DNA of 64,000 nt from Phytophthora sp. 'mugwort' (taxonomy: Eukaryota; Oomycota; Peronosporomycetes; Peronosporales; Peronosporaceae): the NCBI GenBank assembly GCA_033558025.1, contig JAUCEF010000013.1:4953001-5017000 (forward strand). Direction: 5' to 3'. This document shows, piece after piece, positions 32,612 through 41,781 of the stretch. Below the pieces are notes generated by a model. It made no database searches, was not told where the DNA came from, and saw only the letters and a list, made by a program, of their open reading frames with translations. The number at the start of each line of letters is the position of its first letter. Within the stretch, counting starts at the first letter, position 1. A program made the position numbers and the translations under genes.

Positions 32612-33814
32612 TTACCTCGATCTTTGACGTCGTGTCACTATTCCATGAGACGGCGAGCGCGATCGTGAGCATGAGCGTCGCGAACTCGTGCGGTGTTTGC
32701 TCTGTTGGGGGCCGTCTCGATGCCTGTGGTTCTTCTCCTCCTCACTATCATCTTTGGACCGACCTCTTGAGCGGTGTCTGTGTTTGCGCTTGTGTTTGTG
32801 CTTGCTCTTCTTGATACGACGACCACGCGAGGCATCGGAGTCAGGCTCACTACTGCTACTATCATGTCGCGCCTGCTTCTGGAACTTCTTGATTAATTTC
32901 TTCTTCTGCTTCATAGATAAAGTAGCCAGAAAAGCGTCTTCTGCGGCCTCTACATCCTCTGTCACAATCAAAACGTCAACGTTCAGCTATTATCCACCCA
33001 AACACCCAGCAGCCTCGCCTCACTTACCGTCATCTGACTGTAAAATCTCAAACTCGGTTCCTGTCGCTCCCTCCTGCATCTCCAGTGGCAAAGCTGCTCT
33101 CCGTAGTACCAACTCCGACTTGAGCTTTTTAATCTCCGTCATTGGGTCTTCCCATTTCTGTCTAGAGGCATCTACACATATTCATCAGTAACCTTTAACC
33201 CAACTTTTCCGCCCATTTCACTCACCGTTTGGGTTCAAGTCGCGTAGTTTGCACTCTCTGTCCCCACTCTTATGTCCCCATTCTCCACATCGGATACAGC
33301 GCACGTTGCGTAGTCTCAGCCCCAAAGGATTAAAGTTCACCCTAATTGTCTCGGTGTATTTGCCCTCCACCGGCGCATCCTTGAGGACAGGGAAGCGCTC
33401 GACCTGGTCCTTTATCGTGAGTGTCTCCTCCGCTCTCCTGCCCACGTATCGCTCAAGCTTCGAGCGTCGAGAGTCTTCACGTCGCTCGGCCTTGCGTCGA
33501 AACTCCCTTACGGCATCATCTTCCTCTGTCTGTTGCGTCTTGCGCGCCGCCTCGCCGGCTTCTGGAAGGCCTGGGGGCGCCGCGTACAGGAAATTCACTT
33601 GCTGACTGGCCGCGCGACGTGCGGCGGCGACGTCACCCGCGGCGGCGGCGGCTTGCTGCGCCTGCAGAGTCTCGGCCGCCTTGCGCACCTCCTTGGCCTT
33701 CTCCCCCTCGCGCTGCTCCTGCTGCTTGGCCTGCTGCTCCGCCACCCACACGCGCTTCTGGTTGGCCTTGGTGGCCGGGTGCCATGACTTCTGACCCAGG
33801 AACTGCAGCGACAT
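32612..33814 (-). CDS. CIR1: CIR1-like corepressor/splicing-associated protein with zinc knuckle and RS tail (three exons)
   Basis: CDS is complement(32612..32958, 33028..33171, 33226..33814), 359 residues; all three exons keep frame. It starts at ATG 33814 with MSLQFLGQKSWHPATKANQK, the Cir_N domain (N-terminus of CBF1-interacting corepressor), followed by a long charged coiled coil. About residue 175-195 is a zinc knuckle-like site (VRCIRCGEWGHKSGDRECKL). The C-terminal third is Lys/Arg/Ser-rich with RS dipeptides, typical of nuclear speckle proteins. Introns are 54 and 69 nt (GTGAGT...GTGTAG; GTAAGT...TGACAG). In animals the relative acts in transcriptional repression and splicing. A nuclear RNA-processing role is the safer inference here. 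Shares a 116-bp divergent promoter with the WD40 gene. Confidence 0.8.
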
Positions 33815-33930
33815 TATTGGCAATATTTTGGACACTTATTTTGATGATACTCACATTTTGGATAGGACCAAAACGTTTTGTGATAGTACTATTTTGTGTG
33901 TAATAATTCATCATTTTGCTTTTTGCGACG
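33815..33930. promoter_or_regulatory. Bidirectional promoter between CIR1-like and EIPR1-like genes
   Basis: Only 116 bp separate the two start codons. Toward the WD40 gene it carries TTCATCATTTTGC (about 33907-33919), which resembles the oomycete initiator with its CA-TTT core. AT-rich runs with CAAAACGTTTTG, a near palindrome, lie in the middle. Confidence 0.5.
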
Positions 33931-35299
33931 ATGTTCGGAGGTGGTGCATGCAGCTTCAGCTTCGGTACTAAGGTAGAACGCTCTACATTGAGGTTACGCG
34001 GTTACTGTATGATGCAGTAGGTCACGGCATTATTGCATGGCGTGAAGTAGGTGCGGACGCTGGAGCCCGTGCTGGCGGAGAAGGACCGCGCGCAGTTCTT
34101 TGTAGGCACCAGCACCTTGAACCAGCCCAACCAGGTGCAACCGGATCCTCCGTCCGCGTAGATCCATGAGACCAAATGACTAATGACTATTCTTTTGTGA
34201 CGATAGCTCTATGTGGTAGAGGTAGAAGATGACGCCAAGAGCATCATCACGCGGCAGGTTCTCCGCCATCCAGGAGAAGTCCAGAGTGTGGCGCCATGTC
34301 CACAAGATCGGCAGCTTCTCGTCACGTGTGGTAAGCAACGAGGGCAGACAACGGAGGCTTCACTATGGAAGCTTCCAGACGCTGAGGAAGCCCCCGTTCA
34401 TTCGGGAGAAGAGGACGGAGCTGCTGTTGTTACTACAGTCCAAGATCTCGAGCAGGTGGCGGCGTTCCCGACGCAGAAGCTACCGGTGTCAGAGTACGAG
34501 TGACGAGAATGAGTGAGTTAAAATCTTGAGTTGAGAATTGACCTGGTGTGTTATGATGAGAAGAGTTGTATGGGACGCTACAGCTGATACGCTGACACTA
34601 GCGTCGGCTCACGACACGCTGCTGCGTACGTGGCAATTGGACGGAGGATCCGTGACGGCACAGGAGAAACTGGAGCTAGACGTGTCGATGCTGGGAAGTA
34701 CCATGAAGCGAGGAGCTAGTGCATTAGTATGGAATCCTCATCATGCTTCACAACTGGCATTTGCTCTTGGTGGCAGTGTGCGCACATGGGATCTCCGAGC
34801 CAAACAAGACAATGTCAGTGTGGAAGACGCACATTCCAGCGCGACGCTGTCGCTCGATTTCAACCCGAACAAACCGTACACGCTCACAAGTGGAGGTGAT
34901 GACGGTAAACTCAAGTTTTGGGACTTGCGTTATCCACGTAAACCGTCGCTGGCACTGAACGCGCACTCGCACTGGGTCTGGAGCACGCGCTACCATCCGC
35001 ATCATGACCAACTTGTGCTCTCAGGCGGCTCTGATGCGACGCTTGCGCTGTGGCGAGTGTCGTCGATCTCCTCGTCACCATTGGTCGAACTGGATGAGCG
35101 TGACCTCATGGACGAGACAGCGGGGGGTGCTGCTGTGGCTGACACATTGATTCGACGTGTTGAAGAGCACGAGGACGCCGTGTATGCAGCGCGATGGGCT
35201 GCTGGAGGAGACGCCTGGATGTTCGTCTCTGTGTCGTACGATGGCCGTCTTGCTGTTAATCACGTGCCATCGACAGAGAAGTACAAAATCTTGCTGTAG
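33931..35299 (+). CDS. EIPR1: EIPR1/TSSC1-like WD40 protein (four exons)
   Basis: CDS is join(33931..33972, 34051..34134, 34207..34493, 34561..35299), 383 residues, close to the human length of 387. Exon 2 has QFFVGTSTLNQPNQ. Exon 3 has VLRHPGEVQSVAPCPQD. Exon 4 holds WD repeats including LRTWQLDG, VRTWDLRAKQ, LDFNPNKPYTLTSGGDD, KLKFWDLRYP, HSHWVWSTRYHPHHDQLVL and the family-specific end EEHEDAVYAARWAAGGD...SYDGRLAVNHVP...YKILL. EIPR1 works with the EARP/GARP tethering complexes in endosomal recycling. Introns are 78, 72 and 67 nt. The third uses a GTACGA donor and removes an otherwise in-frame stop at 34501. Broadly conserved single-copy eukaryotic gene. Confidence 0.87.
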
Positions 35300-35523
35300 A
35301 GGACGGAGGTAAACGAATCAGGCATGCTACTGTGTCTTTGTTGTTTATGTTTGGTTGGGTACGTCGGGTCTGGAGACCTGTTGTCTGGCTTGTCATCTGT
35401 CGATTGGAAAGGCATCTCTCCTCTCCTCTCGATATCTATACCGTTTGATTGTTTCTTGTTGTTGCTTCTGCTGCTCTACTAAACGCTTGTTTCACGCACC
35501 TCACACTCCACGTCAAGCTTCAC

Positions 35524-38154
35524 TCAACCACGCATAAGCTTGCTAGCTTCGTTGCGAAGCCAGTCTAACTCGTCCATAGCCTGCTGGAATCCGGTCATAT
35601 CCCCCTTACCAACGCAATCTGCCACTCTCTGTGCCGCAGCGGCCAGCCGCTCCTCCAACGTTTTCTTGTTTCCAGCTTCAGGTTTCTGTGTAGCGACCGA
35701 TGATCCCGAAGACTTCGTACTAGCACCAAGAGCCCCGACTGTCACAGCCGCAGCTGAAGTGCTCGATGGAGCTGCTGCGCTACTACGTACAATCCCAGAC
35801 CCAGGCGTGAGCATCTTCTTGGTAGTAGAGACCTTCGGCGTCAAGCGTGGCACGCCAGGGAGTCCGGGCGGTGCTGTCACGGACGGTGCCGTGGCCGGCA
35901 CGCGGTCTCCCCGATCTTCCTTCTTGGTAGCAAGCAGACGCGCCGCACTGTTCGCACCGATCCCCAACGAGCTCTGAATAATTTCATCCTTGGCACGAGT
36001 CTTGTCCTCGCTGCTTAAGCTGCCCCGTCGAGCCAATTCCGCTACTTTCCGGAGCCGTGCACCGTTCGGACTCATCATTGGCAACCCATTCCCTTTCGTC
36101 GACGACGTAGCAGAAGCATCATCATCGTCATCTGTCATCGGTGGTGGTGGCGGCGGAGGAGGGATTGATAACGCTGAGAGTGCATTCTGCTGTCGGGAAG
36201 CATTGTAAAAAGACACAAAACTGCCCGAGATCTCTGCTGTGTCATCATATCCGCCAGTCACCTGGACAACATCTTCATCAGTATAATCCTGCGAGCTGGA
36301 TTCATCGTTAGCTGAAGTTGATGAGCTCGCATCCGAGACTGAATCCTCGTGAATGCCATCTTCAGCATCACCGTGACGTTCCGCAATTCCTGGCATTGCA
36401 CCAGCTGTGCCATAACTAGGATATCCTCCCAGTTCTCCATTGTCTCCAAAAGACATGTCACGCGCGAGTTCAAGACGGCTTTTGCTACGTCGACGGAATT
36501 TAAAGAACTCAGCAGCATTGCCAAAGCTGCCACGTCGAGCAGCGTTGGCTCCTCCAGACAACGGAATACTGTTAGAACTCGACGGAGGACTCGATACCAT
36601 TCCCGAAGAAGACGAATGCGACGGAGGGGGTTGAGCGCCTGAATTGCCCCGACTGCGGGTTGCTGGCTGTAGCGAAAGTCCCGTTAGCTGAGCCGCAGCT
36701 GCAGCGGCAGACGAGTTGAGTCCATTTAAACTCGTTTCAGCATCCGAATCCGCCAGTTTTTTCCGTCCTGACGTCGTTTGTGGCGTGTTAAGCACAGCCT
36801 CAGCCACTTGCCAGGGTACTGTCATCGAAGGCCGTCGTGTAAGTCCAGGTGGAGGCGCCAGTACGGCATTTTGGTCCTGTGTTAGACTGGTGCCGGCTCC
36901 ACTGTCACCACTTGAGACCGGTTCATCCTTCGACGCGATATTATAATACGACGTCTGCTGGTTGTAAAAAGTAGCGCCACTGCTCGCAGATGAATTGAGC
37001 TTCTTGGTCCGAGCAGGCGGTGGAGACCACGACGGCAGCGCAAAGCCACCACTTTCGTCCATTGGTGGTGGAGGAGGAAAAGAGTCTTCTGGGAATTGCA
37101 ATAGCGAGTTGCGACTGGAACTTGCGCCGTCCTCGACACTGCCACGACCAGGATCCGTTTCTTGAGAAGAAGTGGAGTTGCCACCGCTTCGAAAGTCATA
37201 GGAAGAGAAATAATCTTCCGGTGTCTGACCTCCAGTATAAGAGTAGCGCATGGGCATGTCGTTCACAGACGACTCAACGTTTGGTAATTGCGAGCTGCGC
37301 GAACGACTGCGGTGGCCACGCACTGGGATCACATCTCCTGACGTTCCTGAGCTTAGAGGTCCATGACTGCGACTTAGATCGCTTGGTCCGTGACTGCGAC
37401 TGAAATCGTTCCCAAAGCTGCTATACTGCGCACTGCCAAACTGTGTACTGCTGCTGCTTCGAGTGTGGTGGGAGCGCTTGGGCGTGCTCCCCGGTGTGAG
37501 TGAGCTGCGTAGACTGTCCCGGTAGTGGGATTTGGCTGCGTTGGTCAGCACTGCGTTGCTCACGAGTCCTGTCACGTCACTTGCGTGTACAGGGGCGTTC
37601 TGCGACGCTACACGCAGAGCTGTGAGCTGCTTGAGCTCCTGCACCGACATGCCGGTCTTGGGGATGACAGGCGGGGTGGCCACCGTTGCGGGCGTGGACG
37701 TGGCGTTAACCACCGCCATGTTGATCTTGGGCGTGGCCGGCCTCGTAGAGAAGCCCTCGGGTGTCGAGGCCTTGGGTGTTGCCGGGTTAGTTGCCGACTG
37801 TTGCATTCTCTTCTGCGTGAGTCGTTTGAGATCCTCAACTGTCATACCGCTCTTGATACCCATCTTGGCTCCTGTAATTGAGGGCTTCTGAGCGCCGGGG
37901 CGGGCGGCGGCGGCGGCGCTGCGATATCCTCCGCTTCGGTTGGGGTGGAAGCTTGGCACCTTATTCTGCTGTTGCTTCTGGTACTGCTGGTATTGATAGG
38001 GGTTTTGCTGGGACTGCGCTTGAGCTTGAGCCTGCATCTGCTGCTGATAGGCCGAGAATTGCTGCTGCTGTTGCTGGGGCGCCGCCGCCGCCTGCTGCTG
38101 CATGTAACTCTGCTGCGAGCGCACGCCCCCTTTGCGACGGTTCATGTCCGCCAT
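35524..38154 (-). CDS. Q-rich, low-complexity protein of unknown function
   Basis: I start at ATG 38154 (MADMNRRKGG), giving 876 residues; the open frame extends upstream to 38421 but that part looks non-coding. Residues 14-65 are Gln-rich. Two copies of a short helical motif follow, KSGMTVEDLKRLTQKRM at about 101-117 and KTGMSVQELKQLTALRV at about 166-182. The middle is Ser-rich and disordered, with a Pro run (PPPPPPPPM) near residue 680. The last 45 residues form a charged helix (LEERLAAAAQRVADCVGKGD, QQAMDELDWLRNEASK). No catalytic domain. The repeats may be peptide-binding motifs. Its promoter region (38155-38523) is shared with the divergent MSS51-like gene. Confidence 0.7.
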   Translation of the reverse strand: MADMNRRKGGVRSQQSYMQQQAAAAPQQQQQQFSAYQQQMQAQAQAQSQQNPYQYQQYQKQQQNKVPSFHPNRSGGYRSAAAAARPGAQKPSITGAKMGIKSGMTVEDLKRLTQKRMQQSATNPATPKASTPEGFSTRPATPKINMAVVNATSTPATVATPPVIPKTGMSVQELKQLTALRVASQNAPVHASDVTGLVSNAVLTNAAKSHYRDSLRSSLTPGSTPKRSHHTRSSSSTQFGSAQYSSFGNDFSRSHGPSDLSRSHGPLSSGTSGDVIPVRGHRSRSRSSQLPNVESSVNDMPMRYSYTGGQTPEDYFSSYDFRSGGNSTSSQETDPGRGSVEDGASSSRNSLLQFPEDSFPPPPPMDESGGFALPSWSPPPARTKKLNSSASSGATFYNQQTSYYNIASKDEPVSSGDSGAGTSLTQDQNAVLAPPPGLTRRPSMTVPWQVAEAVLNTPQTTSGRKKLADSDAETSLNGLNSSAAAAAAQLTGLSLQPATRSRGNSGAQPPPSHSSSSGMVSSPPSSSNSIPLSGGANAARRGSFGNAAEFFKFRRRSKSRLELARDMSFGDNGELGGYPSYGTAGAMPGIAERHGDAEDGIHEDSVSDASSSTSANDESSSQDYTDEDVVQVTGGYDDTAEISGSFVSFYNASRQQNALSALSIPPPPPPPPMTDDDDDASATSSTKGNGLPMMSPNGARLRKVAELARRGSLSSEDKTRAKDEIIQSSLGIGANSAARLLATKKEDRGDRVPATAPSVTAPPGLPGVPRLTPKVSTTKKMLTPGSGIVRSSAAAPSSTSAAAVTVGALGASTKSSGSSVATQKPEAGNKKTLEERLAAAAQRVADCVGKGDMTGFQQAMDELDWLRNEASKLMRG

Positions 38155-38523
38155 GGCACGCACACACACGAGACGACGCACAGCACGACACACCTCGCTG
38201 CGTACCGGAGGCTTTGCTGTCTGTGCCTGGGAGTGTCTCGTTTTCGGGCTCACTTGGCTCGAATAGTGGAGTGTGCCGTGAGCTCTTCGCCCCCCTCGCA
38301 AAACCTTTTGGGTAATATCGGTCCCCGTAAACATGCTGAAATATGTATGCGTCCATGTCAGATGTAATATCAATAATTTAAAATGGCTATAGCTGCCATT
38401 AGTTCCCGTTAATAGAGTCAATCTCTGCCAGTAATTTCGAAATGGCCTTAATACGTGGAAGATCGTGACCTTTCATGATCGAGCGATCGCACTTTCGCTC
38501 TTGGTAGTCGCCGAGTAAATCTC

Positions 38524-39933
38524 ATGGGCAAGAAGAGCCGTCGCCAACGACTCGCGGCGGGGAAACCCCCGTCATCGATTGCGTCTGGTGACGCGGCATC
38601 GCATGCCGTTGACTCGCAGCATCTCAAGCTGGACACGCGCGGCGACGGGATGTACAGCGGCACGTTCCGCTGGCTCGAGTCCAAGGTCTTCCCACACCTT
38701 CCGCCCTTCCCGTCACACTCCGTGGATTTGTCAGGCGGCTGGAAGGAATTTCTAGCCTCCAGGAGCTCCCAATGCGACCACGTCGACCTTGTGGCCACCG
38801 CCACCTCTGACCCATCGATGCTGGACGCGCTCAGCTTCCCCATCACGCTGCTGCATGTCACGCAACTGCTGGGACTCTGTACGGGCTCGGAGCTGCATGT
38901 ACTGGTGGTCGGAGCCTCACAGAAGGCGGAGCAACGCGTGTGGCGCATCACCAACTACTGGAACGAGCTCGCCGCCTTCTACGCCAAAGCCAAGATCACG
39001 CTCTGCTTCATCGGCCCGGAGGTCGACGAGCGAGACGCAGACAGAGTCAAGGATGAACAGCCCGAGAACCTCACGATACGACACTTCCGAGGAACTTTTG
39101 GAGAGTTCCAAAGCTCACAACACTTTAGTGACTGCACGCCCGAGACGTCGGTCATAGTGGGCTACAACACGGGCTTCGGGAACTTTGTGGACTCGCATCG
39201 ACACGAGCTGCTTTCTAGCTGGCTGCCGGATCTCTATCGCATCGCGGAATCCAACGTTCCAGCCATCTTCACGTGTGCCAATGATTATGCAGATATGAAC
39301 GGAGAGTTCGCTGTGCAGTCGCGCATTGTTGGGGCCAACATGTTGCTACTCCCCAAGCAGAACCCTTTCAGTGCTGCCTCACACTTCCACGAAGAAGGAC
39401 AGCAATATACGGCCTGGTCGCGTGGAAGCAGCTTTATGTATGTCGTGCGTGGAGTCGACAAGTCTCGTCGATTCAACGTGAACTGTGGAGACGTGACGAT
39501 GCTCCAGAAAGGGCTGGATGCAGAGATGGATATCCATCTTGAAGACAAGCTGGGTCGTCATTTCTACAAGGGTTTAGTGCTGACAAAGGATCAGGCGTCA
39601 CGATGCAAAGCCCTTAACGGAAGTCAGATATCACCGGAGAAACCTGCTGTTCCGCAACAAGATGATCCTCAAAATTTTCAACTCGATACCCCCCGGTTCG
39701 AGCTGATGCCAGGTCAACAGGAAAACGAGATTGTTATTGCCATTCTCGTCCCCAAGATGAAATCAGCCTCGGAGCGGATTGCAGTGGATCTCACCGACTC
39801 CATCTTGACTGTGTTTGTCCCGGGAAAGTATCTGCTAAAGACAAAGTTACCTTTCCCAGTTGATCAAAAGGCTGTAACATTGCAAGCAGTGTTGACTCTC
39901 CCCATTCTTCAGGTTTCGTTTAGTAAAAAGTAG
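38524..39933 (+). CDS. MSS51 C-terminal-domain protein with C-terminal PIH1-CS-like domain
   Basis: 469-residue single-exon gene from ATG 38524. A basic start (MGKKSRRQRLA) is followed by the MSS51_C region from about residue 85 to 290. Its marks are FPITLLHVTQLLGLCTGSEL, LHVLVVGASQKAEQ, ITLCFIGPEVDE, the loop VGYNTGFGNF, WLPDLYRIAESNVPAIFTCA and ANMLLLPKQNPFSA. No MYND zinc finger is visible upstream, unlike yeast Mss51 and ZMYND-type relatives. From about residue 395, ENEIVIAILVPKM and SASERIAVDLTDSILTVFVP through LPILQVSFSKK look like a CS-like beta-sandwich as at the end of PIH1 proteins. The two-domain combination suggests a chaperone-linked assembly role, but this is inference. It is convergent with the DJ-1-like gene. 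Confidence 0.7.
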   Translation: MGKKSRRQRLAAGKPPSSIASGDAASHAVDSQHLKLDTRGDGMYSGTFRWLESKVFPHLPPFPSHSVDLSGGWKEFLASRSSQCDHVDLVATATSDPSMLDALSFPITLLHVTQLLGLCTGSELHVLVVGASQKAEQRVWRITNYWNELAAFYAKAKITLCFIGPEVDERDADRVKDEQPENLTIRHFRGTFGEFQSSQHFSDCTPETSVIVGYNTGFGNFVDSHRHELLSSWLPDLYRIAESNVPAIFTCANDYADMNGEFAVQSRIVGANMLLLPKQNPFSAASHFHEEGQQYTAWSRGSSFMYVVRGVDKSRRFNVNCGDVTMLQKGLDAEMDIHLEDKLGRHFYKGLVLTKDQASRCKALNGSQISPEKPAVPQQDDPQNFQLDTPRFELMPGQQENEIVIAILVPKMKSASERIAVDLTDSILTVFVPGKYLLKTKLPFPVDQKAVTLQAVLTLPILQVSFSKK

Positions 39934-40053
39934 AAATTAAAGCTACAAGCAACTTAAACTTCCGATTGAACTAGTTTATTTGTTTTTTGCTCAAACTGCT
40001 TGTCTTATCCAAAAATCCATAAAGTCAAAAAGGTCCCGTCCCCGCACATGGTC

Positions 40054-40723
40054 TCACTTTTTCTTGATCGGCTTGAAAGCAATGTCATTGGCAATGTCAC
40101 GCGCAACCTTCTCACCTCGTAGCAGTTCCACCAGCGTCACAGCCAGGGCGATAACAGTAGCAGGTCCTTCGCTTGTCACGCAGTTCTCAGCGATCACCAC
40201 TTTGTCATCCGAGTACAAATCGCCCAGAACCAGTTTGTCAGCTGGATCACCAGCCATGGGACCATCCACTAGCGCGTTGTGAAAGAGAACGTCGTAAACA
40301 GCTTCACCAACCGCAGCGTACAGTTTCCCGGCAGATTTTTGCTCTTTCAGCAGCGTAGTCAGCGTCCGGCAAGCACCCAAAGTCTTCGAACCAGGTCCAC
40401 CAGGCACCGCAATGACATCGTACTCGTCATTGACACAAAACTCAATCGGCTTGTCTGCTTGCACATCGGTTCCCTTCGCGAGCTTCACGATGTGGTGGAG
40501 TTGGCCGCCAACATTCGCAACTGTCACGCGTACACCACCACGAGCCAATATATCGCAAAGAGCTGCCACTTCAATCTCTTCACTGCCCATGGTCTATTAC
40601 ATTCATCACAACGTTAGTAAAAGTGTGCTTTATTACCACTGCAAACAAACTCCTCACCACTGGAACAAGCGCCGTGGGCTTTGGATTCACGATTTCGCTG
40701 ATCGCCTGTGCAATTCGAGCCAT
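40054..40723 (-). CDS. DJ-1/PfpI-family protein lacking the usual nucleophile cysteine (two exons)
   Basis: CDS is complement(40054..40593, 40658..40723), 201 residues. Exon 1 (MARIAQAISEIVNPKPTALV) supplies the first beta strand. The 64-nt intron has a TACTAAC branch and AATAG acceptor. Exon 2 begins TMGSEEIEVAALCDILARGG with the conserved Glu, then VIAVPGGPGSKTL. At the nucleophile elbow it reads KLYAAVGEAVYDV where DJ-1 has AAICAG, so the reactive Cys is gone. The end NCVTSEGPATVIALAVTLVE fits the family. DJ-1 proteins act in oxidative stress, deglycase or chaperone roles. Without the Cys a redox or hydrolytic role by that mechanism is unlikely. Divergent from a second DJ-1 gene. Confidence 0.8.
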
Positions 40724-40928
40724 GTTAGGTCGTTCGTTCTTCGGGGCCAAACTGAGAGTGCGTCTGCCAGTCTCTTCCTTGATCCGTTAAGGTTTTGTCT
40801 TCTTGTTCTTATTGAAGTTCATCTTGGCTATTCCCACACGCCTTGAACCTCCCTAACGGGCTTGAAGCTGCGAACAATTCATTCATAATTCTCAGTTCAC
40901 AACTGAATTGGCATCAAAAACGACAACC
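40724..40928. promoter_or_regulatory. Divergent promoter of the DJ-1-like pair
   Basis: About 205 bp lie between the two start codons. Toward the right-hand gene, ATTCATTCATAATTCTCAG and TTCACAACTGAA resemble an oomycete initiator region. Shared control of the two paralogs is plausible. Confidence 0.4.
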
Positions 40929-41623
40929 ATGATGGCGGGTGGATCATCCGAGTACACGGCGTTAGGTGACGAAGATCTCCCTGTTCAGGCGTTGCCCCAC
41001 GTGAAGCCTCGAGCGTTGATTGTGGTGGCAAATGGTTGCGAAGAACTGGAGACGTTGGCTCTGTCCGATGTTTTGATTCGGGGAGGGCTACATGTCGTCA
41101 TTGGGTCCGTTGGACGAACCAAGAACAACATTGTCATGGGCAATTATGGCCTGCATATCCAGGCCGAGAAGCCAATTGAGGAATGCAGCTTCGAAAACTT
41201 TGAGCTGATCGTATTGCCTGGGGTAAGTACAGAGGCTTGCTGCTTAATCTCCTCAGTACCGTGATCACTGCTGACGATTTGGAGCAGGGCGATGGGGCTA
41301 GCCATGTGCGCGATTCGGACCTCGTGATCAAAATGCTACTGTGGCAGAAACAAGCTGGACGATGGATTGCTGCGAGCTCCTCGGCACCGGCAGTGGTGCT
41401 TAACCCGCACGGGTTGCTTGGTGAGCGTGGTACCTGCTCCATTTCACACGAATCGGAAATGACGCGCGAGTTCGTGGACGAAGATGTTGTTGTGGGCACT
41501 CGTTGCGTGACAAGCCAGGGCCCCGGCACGGTGTTGAAGTTCGCACTGACGTTGGTTAAGCTGCTGAACGGAGAACTGGCCGCTCAAAAAGCTGCCCGGG
41601 AGCTTTTGTATTCTTGGCCGTAG
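40929..41623 (+). CDS. DJ-1/PfpI-family protein, second paralog, also lacking the nucleophile cysteine (two exons)
   Basis: CDS is join(40929..41222, 41288..41623), 209 residues. The frame also opens upstream with TTG, but ATG 40929 is used. A 25-residue leader precedes KPRALIVVANGCEELETLAL, with the conserved Glu, then NFELIVLPG. The 65-nt intron (GTAAGT...GAGCAG) joins to GDGASHVRDSDLV. At the elbow it reads RWIAASSSAPAVVL, Ser replacing the expected Cys. CVTSQGPGTVLKFALTLVKL matches the family end. Compared with its neighbour it keeps the classical fold more closely. Ser at this site could keep nucleophile-elbow geometry but not cysteine redox chemistry. Confidence 0.82.
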
Positions 41624-41781
41624 GTTGAGACGAGAGTTGAACAAGTTTTGCATCAAGCATTTTACAATTTTTGGCATCTGAGGTCTAACGAGCTTAATAT
41701 ACCAATTGGATTCACCAATTACGACAGTTACCACTATCCAGTCTCTGAACAACTGGAAAATATCAGATAACAAACCTAGCG

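Noticed and set aside
33421..33903. 160-residue plus-strand frame opposite the CIR1-like gene
   Set aside because: Pro/Arg-rich mirror of the charged coiled coil. The minus strand has the Cir_N domain and the zinc knuckle.
38155..38421. 89-residue upstream extension of the Q-rich protein
   Set aside because: Composition changes sharply upstream of ATG 38154, and the extension looks like untranslated leader. It was not used as the start.
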